From Bremerella sp. JC817 (lineage in GTDB: Bacteria; Planctomycetota; Planctomycetia; Pirellulales; Pirellulaceae), in the NCBI RefSeq assembly GCF_040718835.1, contig NZ_JBFEFG010000264.1, forward strand, positions 124,001 to 188,000: 64,000 nucleotides of DNA, given 5' to 3'. The translations under genes and the position numbers were made by a program. The notes beneath the pieces are model-generated. The model saw only the letters and a program-made list of their open reading frames with translations, ran no database searches and had not been told where the DNA came from. Position 1 is the stretch's first letter. Every line of letters begins with the position of its first letter. Positions 29,747 through 41,199 of the stretch are shown here, in pieces.

Positions 29747-30571
29747 TTACTTCTTTGCCGCGTGCGACTCGATGAAGTCGGCCACACGCTTGGGATCGGG
29801 ATGGGTGAAGTGATGCCCCTGTGACTTCTCGGTCCCTTCTTCGACTTCGATGATCTCCATCGTTCCACCGAGCTTACGATAGCGTTCGGCCAGGATGAAG
29901 GTGTTCTCCGTCGGCGGTACGACAACATCGTTCAGCGAAACGATATGCATGAGCGGAATCTTGGCGGCCGCGATCGGAGCGAGATTGTCAATCGGGTTCT
30001 TGTCGTAGGCAAGGGCTTGTTCTTCGGTGAAGCCATATTCCTCGAGCAGACGCTGCCACGAGCCCGCACTGCCGACGCCATTACCTTTGCCGCCTGGCCA
30101 GCTCTTGAAGTCGCAAACCGGCGTATCGGCATAGATGCACGCGACCCGATCTGGATGCCGTGCAGCCCAACCATAAACAAATAAGCCACCGCGGCTCACC
30201 CCTTCCAGGGCAACCTTCGGGGAAAGGCCTTTGTCAGTCATGTAGTCGTAGAACTTATCCCAGTGTCCCATCGCACGTGGACTTCCGAGCATATCGTTGG
30301 TATCGATGTGAGCGACATGGAAGCCACGTTCCAGAAGCAATAAGTCGGCTTCAGCATGGAAGCCAGGAAAGCGAGCTCGCCAAACCCACGGATTGCCTTC
30401 GGCGGCCTTCTTTGGCACCACGACGTAAGCAGGACGCGAGTCGACGGTGAAGTCAAAGCGGGTGTACCCGTTCCAGGTCGACTCTTTGCCGGTCCACTCG
30501 GCCGACGCAGAGGAAACAAGGCAGAACGCGACGACGAGCAGGACCGCAGCCAGAAGGCGAGGGGAACGCAT
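29747..30571 (-). CDS. Exported alpha/beta hydrolase
   Basis: A 274-residue protein with a signal peptide (MRSPRLLAAVLLVVAFCL, cleaved around SASA). The nucleophile elbow is GVSRG (about residues 122-126), the acid residue is probably the Asp of VSLNDVVVPP, and a C-terminal His-rich segment (GHHFTHPDP, about 254-262) supplies the base. The domain resembles the dienelactone hydrolase/prolyl oligopeptidase group, likely an esterase. The gene is convergent with the glycosyltransferase and divergent from the DUF1592 gene. Confidence 0.8.
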   Translation of the reverse strand: MRSPRLLAAVLLVVAFCLVSSASAEWTGKESTWNGYTRFDFTVDSRPAYVVVPKKAAEGNPWVWRARFPGFHAEADLLLLERGFHVAHIDTNDMLGSPRAMGHWDKFYDYMTDKGLSPKVALEGVSRGGLFVYGWAARHPDRVACIYADTPVCDFKSWPGGKGNGVGSAGSWQRLLEEYGFTEEQALAYDKNPIDNLAPIAAAKIPLMHIVSLNDVVVPPTENTFILAERYRKLGGTMEIIEVEEGTEKSQGHHFTHPDPKRVADFIESHAAKK

Positions 30572-30912
30572 GGCAGGCTTTTTCCGGGCAGGGGTGAGAG
30601 ACTGTTGGGGGAAGTTGTCGCGGCAACTGATAGCATGCCATCAGGTTACCTACAGAGCCACGCTAATCGATTCGTCGGCCAATTAACAGAGCGTTGGCCG
30701 GATGAGCTTGAAAACAGTCCCCCTGAATAGGTTGTTGGTGCCGGCATTAAGTTTTCGGCCTGGCGCAAAGCTTCTCGCTTTTTTTGAACAAATTGGCTAC
30801 CATTGGGTAGAGATGCCGAAGCTATTTCAGCAGCCTGCCTGGCATCGACACCCTCCCTCAACGATGTCGCAACCCCACAACGCGGCTCCCTCCATTCCCA
30901 TTTGTCACTGCC
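30572..30912. other. Divergent intergenic region
   Basis: The 341 bases between the hydrolase and the DUF1592 gene have no credible gene. A TTGAAC box at about 30784 with TAGAGA 18 bases later could be a promoter for the rightward operon, but the match is weak. Confidence 0.4.
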
Positions 30913-33327
30913 ATGATAACGACCCGTTACGCATCGATCTGCGCGCACCTTGCCGTCTGGGCCAGTGTTGTTGGCGTGGGCAGTTTCCTGGGGTCGGCCG
31001 ATGCGGCCGCACCCGAAGGAAACCAGGTTCGTACGTTCCTCGAGAACAACTGCTACGACTGCCATCAGGGTGAAGACGCGGATGGATCGCTCGATCTGGA
31101 AGCTCTCTCGTTCGATCTCGGCAAGGCGAATAACTTGCAACGTTGGGTTCGCATTTACGATCGCGTCCGCGACGGCGAGATGCCGCCAGCCGACTATGGC
31201 GAACTGGAAGCCAAAGACAAGTCGCAGTTCCTCGCCGCGACCCATCAAGGTTTGAGCGACTTTCAGCACAACATTCACACCAAGTACGGGCGTGTGCGTG
31301 GTCGTCGACTGACGCGAAAACAAATCGAGAACTCGCTGCACGATCTGCTGGCGATCGATATTCCGTTGACGCATATCCTGCCGGACGAAAACAAGACCGA
31401 TGGCTTCACCACCGTTGCCGACGGCCAAGGGATGTCGCACTTTCAACTGGCCGCGCATCTGGATGCTGTCGACGTCGCTTTGGACGAAGCGCTGCGTCGT
31501 GCCTTGAGCCCCGAAGACGACTATGTCCGCGACTTCGATGCGGAAGGGGTCGCTCGAACCAATCCCAAACGCCGCTGCCGCGAACCGGAGATGCGGGAAG
31601 GGAAAGCGGTCATCTGGTCGTCTGGCTTGATCTATTACGGTCGCCTGCCGGCAACCACGGCCAAGCAAGATGGCTGGTACGAATTTGAAGTGACCGTTTC
31701 TGGTTTGAAGCTGCCGAAGACCGGTGGTGTCTGGTCGACGGTGCGCAGCGGTCCTTGTGTCTCGAATGCCCCGCTGCTGGCCAGCGTCACCACATTTGAA
31801 GCGACCGAGAAGCCGAAGGTGGTGAAGTTCACGACCTGGTTGCCGAAGGGGCACATGCTTGAGATTCGTCCTGGCGACGGAGCTCTGAAGCGAGGGCGTT
31901 TCGCAGGTGGCCAGGTTGGTGTGGGCGAAGGCGAGCCACAAGATCTCGCCGGCATCGCCTTCGATCGCGTCACTATGAAACAGGTTCACCTGAAGGGCAA
32001 CGACGATCAGGTCCGCGAGTATCTGTTTGGCAATCTGAAAGTCGAACCGGTTAAAGACAAACGTCAACCATGGCAAGTGACCTCGAAGAATCCGAAGGCA
32101 GACGCCGAGCGACTGGTGACCCGTTTCGCCACCCGAGCGTTCCGTCGCCCGGTCACCTCGGACGAGATCGAACCTTACCTGGCCGAAGTCTACGCGGCAA
32201 TCGATGGGAAAGAGTCGTTCGTCGACGCCCTGCGGCTTGGCTACCGAGCGCTGCTGTGCTCGCCACGGTTCATGTACTTTGCCGAAGAGCCCGGCAAACT
32301 GGACGACTATGAAGTCGCGACCCGGCTCAGCTATTTCCTCACCGGTAGCACGCCTGACGACCAGCTGATGCAATTGGCGTCGGCGGGCAAGATGCACGAG
32401 CCAGAAGTGCTGAAGCAGCAAACGCGTCGCTTGTTGGGTGGCAAGCAAGGCGAGCAGTTTATGAACGACTTCGCCGCCGAATGGCTCGATCTCGATCAAA
32501 TCGATTTCACCCAGCCCGATTCGAAGCTCTATCGTCAGTTCGATCCGATTGTCGAAAGTGGCATGCTTTCGGAGACGCAGCAGTATCTGCAGACGATGCT
32601 GGCCGAGAACCTGCACGTCTCGAACCTGATCGATTCCGACTTCACATATTTGAACAGCCGCCTGGCCCGGTACTATCAGATTGATGGAGTCGAAGGCGAT
32701 ACGCTGCAGAAGGTAACGCTGAAGCCCGAAACGCATCGTGGTGGTGTGTTGACGCAAGGTGCCATCTTGAAGGTAACCGCGAACGGCTCGAACACGTCGC
32801 CGGTGATTCGGGGCGTCTGGGTTTCGGAACGTCTCTTAGGTGTCGAGATTCCTCCCCCACCGACGAACGTGCCTGCGGTCGAACCAGATATCCGCGGTGC
32901 GAAAACGATTCGTGAACAGTTGGCGAAGCATCGCTCGCAAGGCGAGTGCGCCAGTTGCCACGTCAAGATCGACCCGGCCGGCTTCGCGCTGGAAAACTTC
33001 GACCCGGCGGGCCAATGGCGTGATAATTACATCAAGATGGAAGGCCGTAGCGTGAAGAAGGGCCCGAAGATCGACGCCAGCTACGATCTGCCCAGTGGCA
33101 TGCACTTCAAAGACATCGACGGTTTCCAGAAGATCGTCACCAGCCATCCGCATCGCCTGGCCGCGAACATGGCCAAGCATTTGCTGACCTATGGCACCGG
33201 AGCCACGATTGAATTTGTTGACCGTGCCCAGATCGACCAGATCGCGCGGAAGTCGGCCGAAGATGGCTATGGCTTTCGTTCGATCATCGAGCAAGTCGTC
33301 GTCAGCGATTTGTTCCTGAGCAAGTAA
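30913..33327 (+). CDS. Planctomycete cytochrome protein (DUF1587/DUF1595/DUF1592/DUF1588/DUF1585)
   Basis: An 804-residue exported protein, the second main type of planctomycete cytochrome protein. After the signal peptide comes a haem motif CYDCH (about 48-52), then DUF1587 ([25 protein letters not shown], in part), a carbohydrate-binding-like beta region (about 215-365), DUF1595/DUF1592 (about 390-650) and DUF1588/DUF1585, with a second haem motif CASCH and the FDPAGQWRD segment following. It is followed 32 bases later by the DUF1552 partner, the typical pair. Function not established. Confidence 0.9.
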   Translation: MITTRYASICAHLAVWASVVGVGSFLGSADAAAPEGNQVRTFLENNCYDCHQGEDADGSLDLEALSFDLGKANNLQRWVRIYDRVRDGEMPPADYGELEAKDKSQFLAATHQGLSDFQHNIHTKYGRVRGRRLTRKQIENSLHDLLAIDIPLTHILPDENKTDGFTTVADGQGMSHFQLAAHLDAVDVALDEALRRALSPEDDYVRDFDAEGVARTNPKRRCREPEMREGKAVIWSSGLIYYGRLPATTAKQDGWYEFEVTVSGLKLPKTGGVWSTVRSGPCVSNAPLLASVTTFEATEKPKVVKFTTWLPKGHMLEIRPGDGALKRGRFAGGQVGVGEGEPQDLAGIAFDRVTMKQVHLKGNDDQVREYLFGNLKVEPVKDKRQPWQVTSKNPKADAERLVTRFATRAFRRPVTSDEIEPYLAEVYAAIDGKESFVDALRLGYRALLCSPRFMYFAEEPGKLDDYEVATRLSYFLTGSTPDDQLMQLASAGKMHEPEVLKQQTRRLLGGKQGEQFMNDFAAEWLDLDQIDFTQPDSKLYRQFDPIVESGMLSETQQYLQTMLAENLHVSNLIDSDFTYLNSRLARYYQIDGVEGDTLQKVTLKPETHRGGVLTQGAILKVTANGSNTSPVIRGVWVSERLLGVEIPPPPTNVPAVEPDIRGAKTIREQLAKHRSQGECASCHVKIDPAGFALENFDPAGQWRDNYIKMEGRSVKKGPKIDASYDLPSGMHFKDIDGFQKIVTSHPHRLAANMAKHLLTYGTGATIEFVDRAQIDQIARKSAEDGYGFRSIIEQVVVSDLFLSK

Positions 33328-33359
33328 TCGACCCCACCAGAAACGGAAAGAGACGAGAC

Positions 33360-34655
33360 ATGTCGCGACAAGTTCATTTCAACTTCGGGAAGAAGCTGAG
33401 CCGCCGCACGGTCCTACGCGGAACCGCTGGTGTTGGGATCGCCGTGCCTTGGCTGAGTGCGATGCAGAAAGCATTTGCCGGCCCAGAAGAGCAGAAGACG
33501 CCTCGCCGCTTTGTGGCGATGACGCTGGGGCTTGGCTTGCACGCCGAGAACCTCAATCCAGAAAAGGCAGGCCGCGATTACAAGCCGTCGCCTTACCTGG
33601 AAAAGCTGCAGGACATTCGCGAGAAGTTCACGGTGATTTCTGGTTCGTCCCATCCGCATGTCTCCGGCGGTCACCGCGCCGAAGCGAGCTTGCTGTCGGC
33701 AACCCCCATGGGAAGTGGCGCCCAGTCGCGGACCACGATCTCGGTCGATCAATTGCTGGCCAAGCACATGGGGCATCACACGCGATTTCCTTCGCTCGTG
33801 CTAAGCTCGGCCGGGAACGCCAGTCCTTCGTATACCGAGAACGGCTCGATGATTCCGGCCGAAAGCTCGCCTGCGCGGCTCTTCATGCAGTTGTTCGTCA
33901 ACGACTCGCCAGCCGATCAAGCCAAGCAGTTGCACCGGGCTCGCCAAGGAAAGAGCATCATGGACCTGGTTGCCGAAGATGCCAAGTCGCTCTCGCGTGA
34001 ACTGGGAGCCGGCGATCGTGACCGCCTGGCAGCTTATTTCAACAGTGTGCGTGAACTCGAAAAGCGAATGGCGGAAGCGGAGCAGTGGGCTCACTTGCCG
34101 AAGCCGAAAGTCGACTCGAAGAAGCCGATCGACATCAGCAACCCGAACGACTTCATCGGACGCCAACGTTTGATGAACGATATGATCCGCCTTGCCTTGT
34201 CGACCGATTCGACGCGGTTCGTTTCGTATCATCTTGGCGGAAGCGGCGGCGTGGTGCCGATCGAAGGGGTGGAAGAAGGCTATCACTCGCTCAGCCATCA
34301 TGGTCGCGATGAAGAGAAGTTAAGCCAGTTGGCACTCATCGAAACGTCAATCGTCCATGCGTGGGGCGACTTCCTGCGTGGTCTCGACGGAATTCAGGAA
34401 GATGGTGGCAGCCTGCTCGATCATACTTCGGTGCTGCTGACCAGTAACCTTGGTAACGCTTCCAGCCACGATAACCGCAACATGCCGGTGTTGTTCGCGG
34501 GTGGTGGTTTCCGCCATGGTCAGCACCTGGCGTTCGATCAGAAGAAGAACTACCCGCTGCCAAATCTCTACTTGTCGATGCTGCAGAAATCTGGCCTGGA
34601 AATCGATCAGTTCGCGACCAGTACCGGAACGATGACCGGGCTAGAACCTAGCTAG
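33360..34655 (+). CDS. DUF1552 family exported protein
   Basis: A 431-residue protein of the DUF1552 family, partner of the DUF1592-type cytochrome and relative of DUF1501 in the phosphatase/sulfatase-like fold. The N-terminus has a Tat-like signal ([21 protein letters not shown]). Family segments include [21 protein letters not shown]-like ([13 protein letters not shown]), [14 protein letters not shown] ([10 protein letters not shown]) and [24 protein letters not shown]. It is the second gene of the operon; a bidirectional terminator follows. Confidence 0.9.
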   Translation: MSRQVHFNFGKKLSRRTVLRGTAGVGIAVPWLSAMQKAFAGPEEQKTPRRFVAMTLGLGLHAENLNPEKAGRDYKPSPYLEKLQDIREKFTVISGSSHPHVSGGHRAEASLLSATPMGSGAQSRTTISVDQLLAKHMGHHTRFPSLVLSSAGNASPSYTENGSMIPAESSPARLFMQLFVNDSPADQAKQLHRARQGKSIMDLVAEDAKSLSRELGAGDRDRLAAYFNSVRELEKRMAEAEQWAHLPKPKVDSKKPIDISNPNDFIGRQRLMNDMIRLALSTDSTRFVSYHLGGSGGVVPIEGVEEGYHSLSHHGRDEEKLSQLALIETSIVHAWGDFLRGLDGIQEDGGSLLDHTSVLLTSNLGNASSHDNRNMPVLFAGGGFRHGQHLAFDQKKNYPLPNLYLSMLQKSGLEIDQFATSTGTMTGLEPS

Positions 34656-34680
34656 TTCGTCGGCAAATACTCGTTAGAAA

Positions 34681-34724
34681 AACAACAGGCACATCCTTCA
34701 GCGGACGTGCCTGTTTTGTTTAGT
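34681..34724. terminator. Bidirectional terminator
   Basis: A perfect 9-bp stem (AACAGGCAC at 34684-34692, GTGCCTGTT at 34707-34715) flanked by a T-run on the plus side (TTTTGTTTA) and on the minus side (GTTTTTCT). It sits between the convergent DUF1552 gene and the phosphorelay operon and can serve both. Confidence 0.85.
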
Positions 34725-35238
34725 CGGGATGCGGTTTCGAGATCACGAGTTCCCATGGATCGGTCTGGCTGCATTTCGAGATCATCTTCGGGAAGCCTTC
34801 CTCGAGTGCTTCGTTCCAATCGGGTAGCAACTCGCCGGCGATCGAATCGAGGTGCGGATTACAGACCGGCGAGCTTTCACGAATCGTATAGAAGACCACC
34901 GGCGGGCTGGTCATCCATTCGAAGAAGTGATCGGCCACACGCTGAGTCAGGCCATCTTCTGCTTGTTGAAAGGGCATGTCGGTGACGAAGACTACCTGGC
35001 ATGGTTTCATCATCTTGCCCCACAAACGATCACAGCCTCGCTGCAAAACGCCCGAGAGGCGATGACGCAGGAAGTTCGCCTGTTCGTCGAGCGGTTCTCC
35101 GACGTAAGGGGCGAGGTCTTGAGGTTCCGAGCAAAGCAGTGGGGTGGTGTTGCCCTGCTGATCGATGCCGGCGACATACCAGCGAAATGATTCGCACTCG
35201 ATCAACACCGTCAGCAGGACCGGTTGTTTGGTTGCCAA
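34720..35238 (-). CDS. Protein of unknown function, last gene of the phosphorelay operon
   Basis: A 172-residue soluble protein. The best start is a TTG at 35238 (GGAG about 10 bases upstream, 5 bases after the response-regulator stop); a longer frame from 35268 would overlap that gene. It has a well-ordered mix of strands and helices (VLLTVLIECESFRWYVAGI, VVFVTDMPF, VVFYTIRESSPVCNPHLDSI). No known signalling domain can be recognised. Its position suggests an output or accessory role in the phosphorelay. Confidence 0.62.
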   Translation of the reverse strand: MATKQPVLLTVLIECESFRWYVAGIDQQGNTTPLLCSEPQDLAPYVGEPLDEQANFLRHRLSGVLQRGCDRLWGKMMKPCQVVFVTDMPFQQAEDGLTQRVADHFFEWMTSPPVVFYTIRESSPVCNPHLDSIAGELLPDWNEALEEGFPKMISKCSQTDPWELVISKPHPD

Positions 35239-35243
35239 AGGGG

Positions 35244-35810
35244 TTAATCTCCTGCTGCGGGCTTGCACGGTTCGTGCGTCAGTTCTTCCAGCACGTTACC
35301 CGATTGGGCGAACGCTTGTAGCAGGTCTTGGTCGATCTCTTGCCCATCGGGGCCCAGGCGAAGTCGCTGCGAAATCTGCTGTCCCATCGATACATACCGC
35401 TGCAGTTCCTGCATCAGTTTTTGATGGGCGGCTTCCCGTTCCGATACTTCGACTGCCTCGGTCAGCAATTCGATCAGTTCGTCGGGGTCCCAAGGCTTGG
35501 TCACGTAGCGATACAACCCGCCATGATTGATGGCGTCGATCACCGATTTGATATCGGCGTATCCTGTAAACAAGATTCGCGTTGTGGTCGGGAAACGGTG
35601 GTATGCCTGCCGGGCGAGTTCCGCACCGGTCATCTCGGGCATACGTTGATCTGTCATTAATACGGAGATGGGGTGTTCGGCCATAATCTGCAGCGCCTCT
35701 TGCCCCGATTGGGCCGTGTACACCGTAAATTGACGGCGTAGCAGGCCGATAAGCGAGTGCAGAATATCTGGCTCGTCGTCCACCAACAGAATGGATGGCC
35801 TAGTCTTCAT
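35244..35810 (-). CDS. Response regulator, receiver plus helical tail
   Basis: A 188-residue protein. The start ATG at 35810, preceded by GGAGGAAGCC, overlaps the upstream kinase stop by 11 bases. The receiver domain (residues 5-125) has the acidic pocket (DDEPD, 11-15), phospho-acceptor Asp54 (LMTDQRMPE), Thr (LFTGYAD) and Lys (YVTKPWDP), the YVTKPWD form typical of RpfG-like receivers. The C-terminus is a coiled-coil-like helix (about 130-160) without HD-GYP or DNA-binding domain. It may act as a phosphate relay or bind a separate effector, perhaps the next gene. Confidence 0.88.
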   Translation of the reverse strand: MKTRPSILLVDDEPDILHSLIGLLRRQFTVYTAQSGQEALQIMAEHPISVLMTDQRMPEMTGAELARQAYHRFPTTTRILFTGYADIKSVIDAINHGGLYRYVTKPWDPDELIELLTEAVEVSEREAAHQKLMQELQRYVSMGQQISQRLRLGPDGQEIDQDLLQAFAQSGNVLEELTHEPCKPAAGD

Positions 35811-37044
35811 GGCTTCCTCCCGGTGTTTGACTATCCAGCGGTCGTATAGGCAATTGTACACTAAAAGTGCTGCCGCGGCCCAATTGACTTCGAACCTGGA
35901 TCGATCCGCCATGATCGCGTACGATCCCGTAGCTGACCGCCAAGCCTAGCCCTTGACCGCTGCCCACGGCCCTGGTTGTGAAAAAAGGTTCAAAGATGTG
36001 CGCTAAGTCGCTGCTCGAAATGCCACATCCATGGTCTTCCACATCGATTCTTACCCCTTCTTCGCAGCGGGCAGATCGCATCGTGACGGTACTGCCGGGT
36101 TCGCTGGCTTGGATTGCATTCAACAGTAAGTGATGCAGCACCTGTTGAATCTTGCCTGGTTCGCACAGGATCATCGGGATGTCTCCCGGATCGATCCGTA
36201 ACTCAACCTGCTGCAAATCGACCTCGTGGTGCAGAACTTGTGAGACAGCGAACAGAGCGGAATTCACGTCCAGGTAATCGAGTTCTGCCTCGTCCAACCG
36301 GGCGAACGAACGCAGGTTCTGCACAATATCCCGCACCCGATTTAAACCGGCCAGCGACCGGTCGAACAACTGGGGGGACTCGGTCCGGATCCATTGATAA
36401 TCGCACTCTTCTTCCAGTTCGGCCGCTTGCTGAGCTAGCTCTGGGTGAGTCTGCAAAAGATCGGAATGGATCGATCGATAAAGGTCTAGCAGATCGAACG
36501 CCGCTGAAATGTCTCGTTTCAAGACCGCCAAATTGTTCGCGACCAGGGCGATTGGATTGTTGATCTCGTGTGCCATGCCAGCGGCCATCTGACCCAGGCT
36601 GGCCAGTTTCTCGCTTTGCACGAGGGCGGCCTGGGTTTCGCGAAGCTGTCGATTTTGTTCCGCCAATTCTTGTTCGAGGCGGACAATTCGCTCCCCTTCA
36701 CGAAGGCGGACACGTAGTTCGTTGTGGTCGACCGGCTTCACCAGGAAGTCGTCGGCGCCCACCTCCATCCCCACGACCAGGTCTTCCTTTTCGCTCTTGG
36801 CGGTCAGCAGAATGATGTAGACGTAGAAGGGGGCCTGGGCGGCTCGAATCCGGCGGATCAACTCCAGGCCATCCACCTCGGGCATGACCCAGTCGGTCAG
36901 CACCAGGCGGAACGGCTCTTTCTCAAACGCTTCCCAGGCTTCAGCACCATTTTCGACCTCGGTGACATCGTACTCCCACCCCTCAAGTGCACGCACGAGG
37001 AGTCGTCGCATCATCAATCCATCTTCAGCTACGAGGACTCGCAT
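35800..37044 (-). CDS. Receiver-histidine kinase
   Basis: A 414-residue cytoplasmic protein with an N-terminal receiver domain (Asp51, LVLTDWVMPE), a coiled-coil linker (about 120-145), a HisKA domain with His159 (GMAHEINNPIALVANNL) and a HATPase_c domain (N-box HHLLLNAIQAS, G-box GSGQGLGLAVSYG). No membrane segment. The REC-kinase order suggests it is controlled by phosphorylation from another kinase, likely the large hybrid kinase 52 bases upstream, and passes phosphate to the downstream receiver. Confidence 0.9.
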   Translation of the reverse strand: MRVLVAEDGLMMRRLLVRALEGWEYDVTEVENGAEAWEAFEKEPFRLVLTDWVMPEVDGLELIRRIRAAQAPFYVYIILLTAKSEKEDLVVGMEVGADDFLVKPVDHNELRVRLREGERIVRLEQELAEQNRQLRETQAALVQSEKLASLGQMAAGMAHEINNPIALVANNLAVLKRDISAAFDLLDLYRSIHSDLLQTHPELAQQAAELEEECDYQWIRTESPQLFDRSLAGLNRVRDIVQNLRSFARLDEAELDYLDVNSALFAVSQVLHHEVDLQQVELRIDPGDIPMILCEPGKIQQVLHHLLLNAIQASEPGSTVTMRSARCEEGVRIDVEDHGCGISSSDLAHIFEPFFTTRAVGSGQGLGLAVSYGIVRDHGGSIQVRSQLGRGSTFSVQLPIRPLDSQTPGGSHED

Positions 37045-37096
37045 GGGAACGTTGCATTAAAAGGGTTGGAAAAGTACTCGCTCTGGTGAAACGTGC

Positions 37097-40000
37097 TCAC
37101 GAGGAAGGTTCGTCGGACGGAACCCGGTCTGCCGAAAGATCGGCCGTCAGGCGTTTGATCTTTTCCTGCAGGTCGGTCCAGGCAACCTCGAATTCGTCGA
37201 TCTTGTCGTTGCGGCCCATGAATTCAATTCGACGCGCGGCCGAGATCGCGGCATCCGCGGCAAACATCGCGACGGAACCTTTCAGCGTATGGGCTGCCCG
37301 CGTCAGTCGATCGTGATCGCCGGCGACGTACGCCGCTTTGATCTCATTCATCTGCTTGGGACACTCTGTCATAAACAAGTCGAGCATCTCGCGCAGGATC
37401 ACTTCGTTACCGCCGACGTTGTCGAGCGCTTGTTCACGGTTGTACGAGATGCCGGAAGTGTCTTCTCCGTTCAGGTCTTCAGCAGAACTTTCTGTGGAAA
37501 CGATCACCGGCGCGACACTTTCGACCGCGGTAAACAATTCCTGCGGGCGGAACGGTTTGGAAACATAGTCGTTCATACCACCTGCCAGGCAACGTTCGCG
37601 GTCTCCTTTCATCGCATGAGCGGTGAGGGCGATGATCGGAATCTGCCGGCGTGATCCTCGCTCCAGACGACGAATTTCTGCCGTCGCCGCGAAGCCATCC
37701 AGCACCGGCATTTGGACGTCCATCAGAATCAAATCGAACATCCCGCTGCGGTACGCATCGACGGCAAGTTGGCCGTTTTCCACCGCCGTGACATGGTGAC
37801 CTCGATTCTCAAGCAGGCTTTGCGCGACCTTGCGGTTCACGACGCCATCTTCCGCCAGCAAGATGTTGCGCGGAATGAATCGCTTGGTGAGGTCGGGCGT
37901 CACCGAATGGTCGTCTGATTGATCCGACCGGGCAGTCCCCATGGCCGTTGAAATACCATTGAGGAGCAGCGACTGGGTGATCGGTTTGGTGATGTACTTC
38001 GCCACACCCAGCGAAGCCGCAAACTGGGCGTCGGCGGGACGGTCGGCGGAAGAGAGCATCATGATGGTCAGGGCCGTGTGATCGGCCACTTGTCGCAAGC
38101 GACGCACCAGTTCAATGCCATCCATCTCGGGCATCATCACATCGACGAGTGCCAACTGATACGGGGCGCCATCATCGATCGCTCGCTTCAATTCGACGAG
38201 CGCCTCGTTTCCACCTTTGACCGCTTTCGGTTTCATGCCCCAGCTGTAAAGCATCTCTTCACAGATCAAGCGATTGGTCGAGTTATCGTCGACCACCAGC
38301 ACACGCAAGCCATACAGCGTATCGAGTGCGGCTGGTCGCGGATCGTGCTGCTTCGGAGCCCGGCGGAAACGCACCGTGAAGTGGAAGGTGCTTCCTTTGC
38401 CAGGATCACTCTCGACCCAGATGCGGCCTCCCATCATGCGGGTTAACTGCGCCGAGATCGCCAGGCCTAGACCCGTTCCACCATACTGACGTGTGGTCGA
38501 AGCATCGGCCTGGGTGAAGGCTTCGAAGACCTGGCTTTGCTTTTCTGGGGGAATGCCAATGCCGGTATCGCGAACGGAGAAGTGCAGCATGATCGTTTCG
38601 CCGGAGAACGAATCGTTCTCGACTTTGACGACCACTTCGCCATGTTCGGTAAACTTGATCGCGTTGCCGACCAGGTTCACGATAATCTGTCGTAAACGGC
38701 TGGCATCGCCGATGAGGTCGTCGGGAACTTCTGGCACGATACGGGCGACCAATTCGACTCCCTTCTTCGCGGCGCGGCCTGCGAGCGTATGGATGGTCGA
38801 GCCAAGCGTATCCCGCAGCGCGAACGGATGATGCTCGAGCTCCATCTTGCCGGCTTCGATCTTCGAGAAGTCGAGGATGTCGTTCAGCAAGACAAGCAGC
38901 GAGTCGGCGGAGTTCTGGACCAGCTTTTGGTATTCACGCTGCTCGGTGCTGAGATCGGTGTTGAGCAGCAGTTCTGTCATGCCGATGATACCATTCATCG
39001 GGGTGCGGATTTCGTGGCTCATGTTCGCCAGAAACTCGCTCTTCGAGCGGTTAGCCGACTCGGCGACTTCTTTGGCATGGACCAGTTCGTGGTTCATTTC
39101 CGTCAACTGCTTGGTCATCAGATTAAACTGACTGGCAAGCTGCGTCGCCTCGTCACTACCGCGGACGGGCACGGTAGTTTCCCAATTGCCTTCGCCAATT
39201 GCCACCGAGGCGTCGGTGATCTCTTGAATGCGTCGTGAAAGGGACCACGAAAATCCCCCGGCAACAGCCAGCGTCAGCAGGGTCGCGAATAACGCCAACG
39301 ACCAAATGTTCTGCCGCATGGCATGGATCGGGGCGAACACTAAAGCGGCCTCTTGCTGGACCATCACAATCCAATGCAAGTTCTGGCGCACATCGGCTTG
39401 ATTCGCCGAGGTCGCGTAGGCGGCTAACACTTCGCCTTGCCCGTCAGGACGATGCCGGGTCGCAATTAGCCCTTTCTGCGTGAAGTCTTCATCGAGATTC
39501 TCGAAGTACTCGCGACCATCGGTCAGCGGAGCCGAGTGCCCTGGTGGTCCCCGAATGATGCGATAGTCGTGCGTGAAGAGGAAGAACTCGGTCTGGGCGT
39601 TCGTGTCGGAGCGTGATTGGCCATCGATGATGTTGAACACTTCCTGAATGTTCAACACTGCCTTCATCACCCCGGCCAGTTTTCCTTCGGGTGTTTCCAC
39701 CGCCAGGCAGATATCGACCGAATAGATGTTGGCGCTATCGTCGAACGCCACATCGCTGACGTAAATCTGGTTCTGGACCGCCTCTTGCCACCAGACTTCG
39801 TCATCCTGGCGATAGTCGGACGTTCGACTGGTGAGCGCGGCGATTCCGCCGAAACGATTAGTGAAGAAGATCTCGCCATAGACTGCGTAGCCGGTTGCCT
39901 CTTGCAGTTTCTCTTGGCGGAGTCGCAGCTCTTGCGACAGTTCGTTGTCGATCAGGCCAGCCAACAGGGCTTGTTGTTCGCTAAGGGTGCCGGTCTGCCA

Positions 40001-40297
40001 GATCTTATCGAGGTCGGCGATGCGCCGGTCAGGGTTTTCCAACTCGCCAAAGTGAGCATTCGACTCGGCCAAGGTTTGCCGCGCTTGGGAACTCCGAGCA
40101 AGTGCCTGCAGATTCGCGACGTGGGTTCGCAGGGCCCGATCGATTTCGTCCATAACGGCAGCGGCTCGAGCGGCCGAACGGGCCTCGATGATCTCGCGGA
40201 GGCTTCGTTCGCTTACGGCTACCGCATAGTAGCCGACGACCCAGATTAACAGGGCAGGCAGAACCGTCGCCAACAGCAACTTATGGACGATACGCAT
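37097..40297 (-). CDS. Hybrid sensor histidine kinase with two receivers and Hpt
   Basis: A 1066-residue membrane kinase. The start is uncertain: ATG at 40297 puts TM1 at the extreme N-terminus, while an ATG at 40345 would add 16 residues; neither has a clear ribosome site. Domain order: TM1, large extracytoplasmic Cache-like sensor (about 35-325), TM2 (about 330-352), HAMP, HisKA with His428 ([12 protein letters not shown]), HATPase ([13 protein letters not shown]), receiver 1 (DVMMPEMDG), receiver 2 (DVQMPVLDG) and a C-terminal Hpt domain ([12 protein letters not shown]). It is a complete phosphorelay in one chain and the first gene of the block that includes the REC-kinase and REC-only proteins. 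Confidence 0.9.
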   Translation of the reverse strand: MRIVHKLLLATVLPALLIWVVGYYAVAVSERSLREIIEARSAARAAAVMDEIDRALRTHVANLQALARSSQARQTLAESNAHFGELENPDRRIADLDKIWQTGTLSEQQALLAGLIDNELSQELRLRQEKLQEATGYAVYGEIFFTNRFGGIAALTSRTSDYRQDDEVWWQEAVQNQIYVSDVAFDDSANIYSVDICLAVETPEGKLAGVMKAVLNIQEVFNIIDGQSRSDTNAQTEFFLFTHDYRIIRGPPGHSAPLTDGREYFENLDEDFTQKGLIATRHRPDGQGEVLAAYATSANQADVRQNLHWIVMVQQEAALVFAPIHAMRQNIWSLALFATLLTLAVAGGFSWSLSRRIQEITDASVAIGEGNWETTVPVRGSDEATQLASQFNLMTKQLTEMNHELVHAKEVAESANRSKSEFLANMSHEIRTPMNGIIGMTELLLNTDLSTEQREYQKLVQNSADSLLVLLNDILDFSKIEAGKMELEHHPFALRDTLGSTIHTLAGRAAKKGVELVARIVPEVPDDLIGDASRLRQIIVNLVGNAIKFTEHGEVVVKVENDSFSGETIMLHFSVRDTGIGIPPEKQSQVFEAFTQADASTTRQYGGTGLGLAISAQLTRMMGGRIWVESDPGKGSTFHFTVRFRRAPKQHDPRPAALDTLYGLRVLVVDDNSTNRLICEEMLYSWGMKPKAVKGGNEALVELKRAIDDGAPYQLALVDVMMPEMDGIELVRRLRQVADHTALTIMMLSSADRPADAQFAASLGVAKYITKPITQSLLLNGISTAMGTARSDQSDDHSVTPDLTKRFIPRNILLAEDGVVNRKVAQSLLENRGHHVTAVENGQLAVDAYRSGMFDLILMDVQMPVLDGFAATAEIRRLERGSRRQIPIIALTAHAMKGDRERCLAGGMNDYVSKPFRPQELFTAVESVAPVIVSTESSAEDLNGEDTSGISYNREQALDNVGGNEVILREMLDLFMTECPKQMNEIKAAYVAGDHDRLTRAAHTLKGSVAMFAADAAISAARRIEFMGRNDKIDEFEVAWTDLQEKIKRLTADLSADRVPSDEPSS

Positions 40298-40345
40298 GCG
40301 GCAGATGGAGTAGTCGATGGGGCTGTGAACATTCGATATCGTCAT

Positions 40346-40725
40346 GCGTGATCATGACGCGCTGCATCTAAAGTATCTACCTTAATTTAAGGGAGAACAA
40401 ATCGCGGAAGCAACGAGATACGTATTTATGTCGACGGATATTCCGGAAGGGGCCAACTTTTCCCGAGGGGGTATGGCAACGGCAGGCACTTCGCGAGGAT
40501 TCGCTCGGTAACCCGACAGAGGAAGGCTAAAGATTTGCTATCGGGTGGAAGGCAACACGCTCGCCTTCGCCGTCACTGGCTGGAATTTCGAGCATAAGCC
40601 GCAAGGTCGCTGTCAATAGAAACGTGGAACACGTAGGGGACAGCTTGGAGATTGTTGGCAAAACGGGGCAGCGATCACTAGGAAATCACCGCAAGGTGCG
40701 GCCTCCTGGCATGGTTGATCAGTGA
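40346..40725. other. Non-coding gap
   Basis: About 380 bases between the hybrid kinase and the lipoprotein gene, both leftward. It should carry the promoter of the phosphorelay operon. Small palindromes occur (for example GATCAGTGATC near 40718), but no terminator or tRNA is convincing. Confidence 0.45.
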
Positions 40726-41154
40726 TCATTTCTTTTTGCCAGCCGCCGCTGGGATCTGAATGTCTTCCACATGATTCTCTTGCGGGAAGGTCAGTTTGAC
40801 TTCGTAGTCACGAAAGACGACCTGACCATCGGGAAAGAGCCCGTCTTCATCGTTGGCAGGCTGCACTCCATCGTAGCCATCAATTCGGACGATATAGGGG
40901 CCACCCACCACGCCAAAACGCGACTCTGAAGTATCGTACTGACCATCGACGATCTGGGCGACACCTTGTGGGCCTTGGTTCCCTTGAGAGCTATCTGGCG
41001 TGAAGTAAATCTTGCCGGCGGGGAGTGGCTGGCCATCGAACTGGACCGTGCCACTCACATGAAAGGCAGTGGCGCTCGGACTGCTGCCGCCGCAGCCCGA
41101 CCCGATCAGCATTAGCAAGCCGAGGCCAAGTCCGACGAACGGATGAGAACGCAT
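40726..41154 (-). CDS. Small transthyretin-like lipoprotein
   Basis: A 142-residue protein with a lipoprotein signal (lipobox IGSGC, Cys21), followed by a beta-rich domain opening VSGTVQFDGQPLPAGKIYF. It resembles the lipoprotein at 18429-18845 in size, opening and genomic position after a DUF1559 gene. The C-terminus is Lys-rich (AAGKKK). Likely envelope-associated; function unknown. Confidence 0.78.
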   Translation of the reverse strand: MRSHPFVGLGLGLLMLIGSGCGGSSPSATAFHVSGTVQFDGQPLPAGKIYFTPDSSQGNQGPQGVAQIVDGQYDTSESRFGVVGGPYIVRIDGYDGVQPANDEDGLFPDGQVVFRDYEVKLTFPQENHVEDIQIPAAAGKKK

Positions 41155-41199
41155 GGGAGGTGTCCTTGCAGGGAACGTGTGGGACGAGGAGAGAAAGGT

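Noticed and set aside
30646..32757. 703-codon open frame opposite the DUF1592 protein
   Set aside because: The plus strand encodes a full planctomycete cytochrome protein with haem motifs; the minus-strand frame is an overlap artefact.
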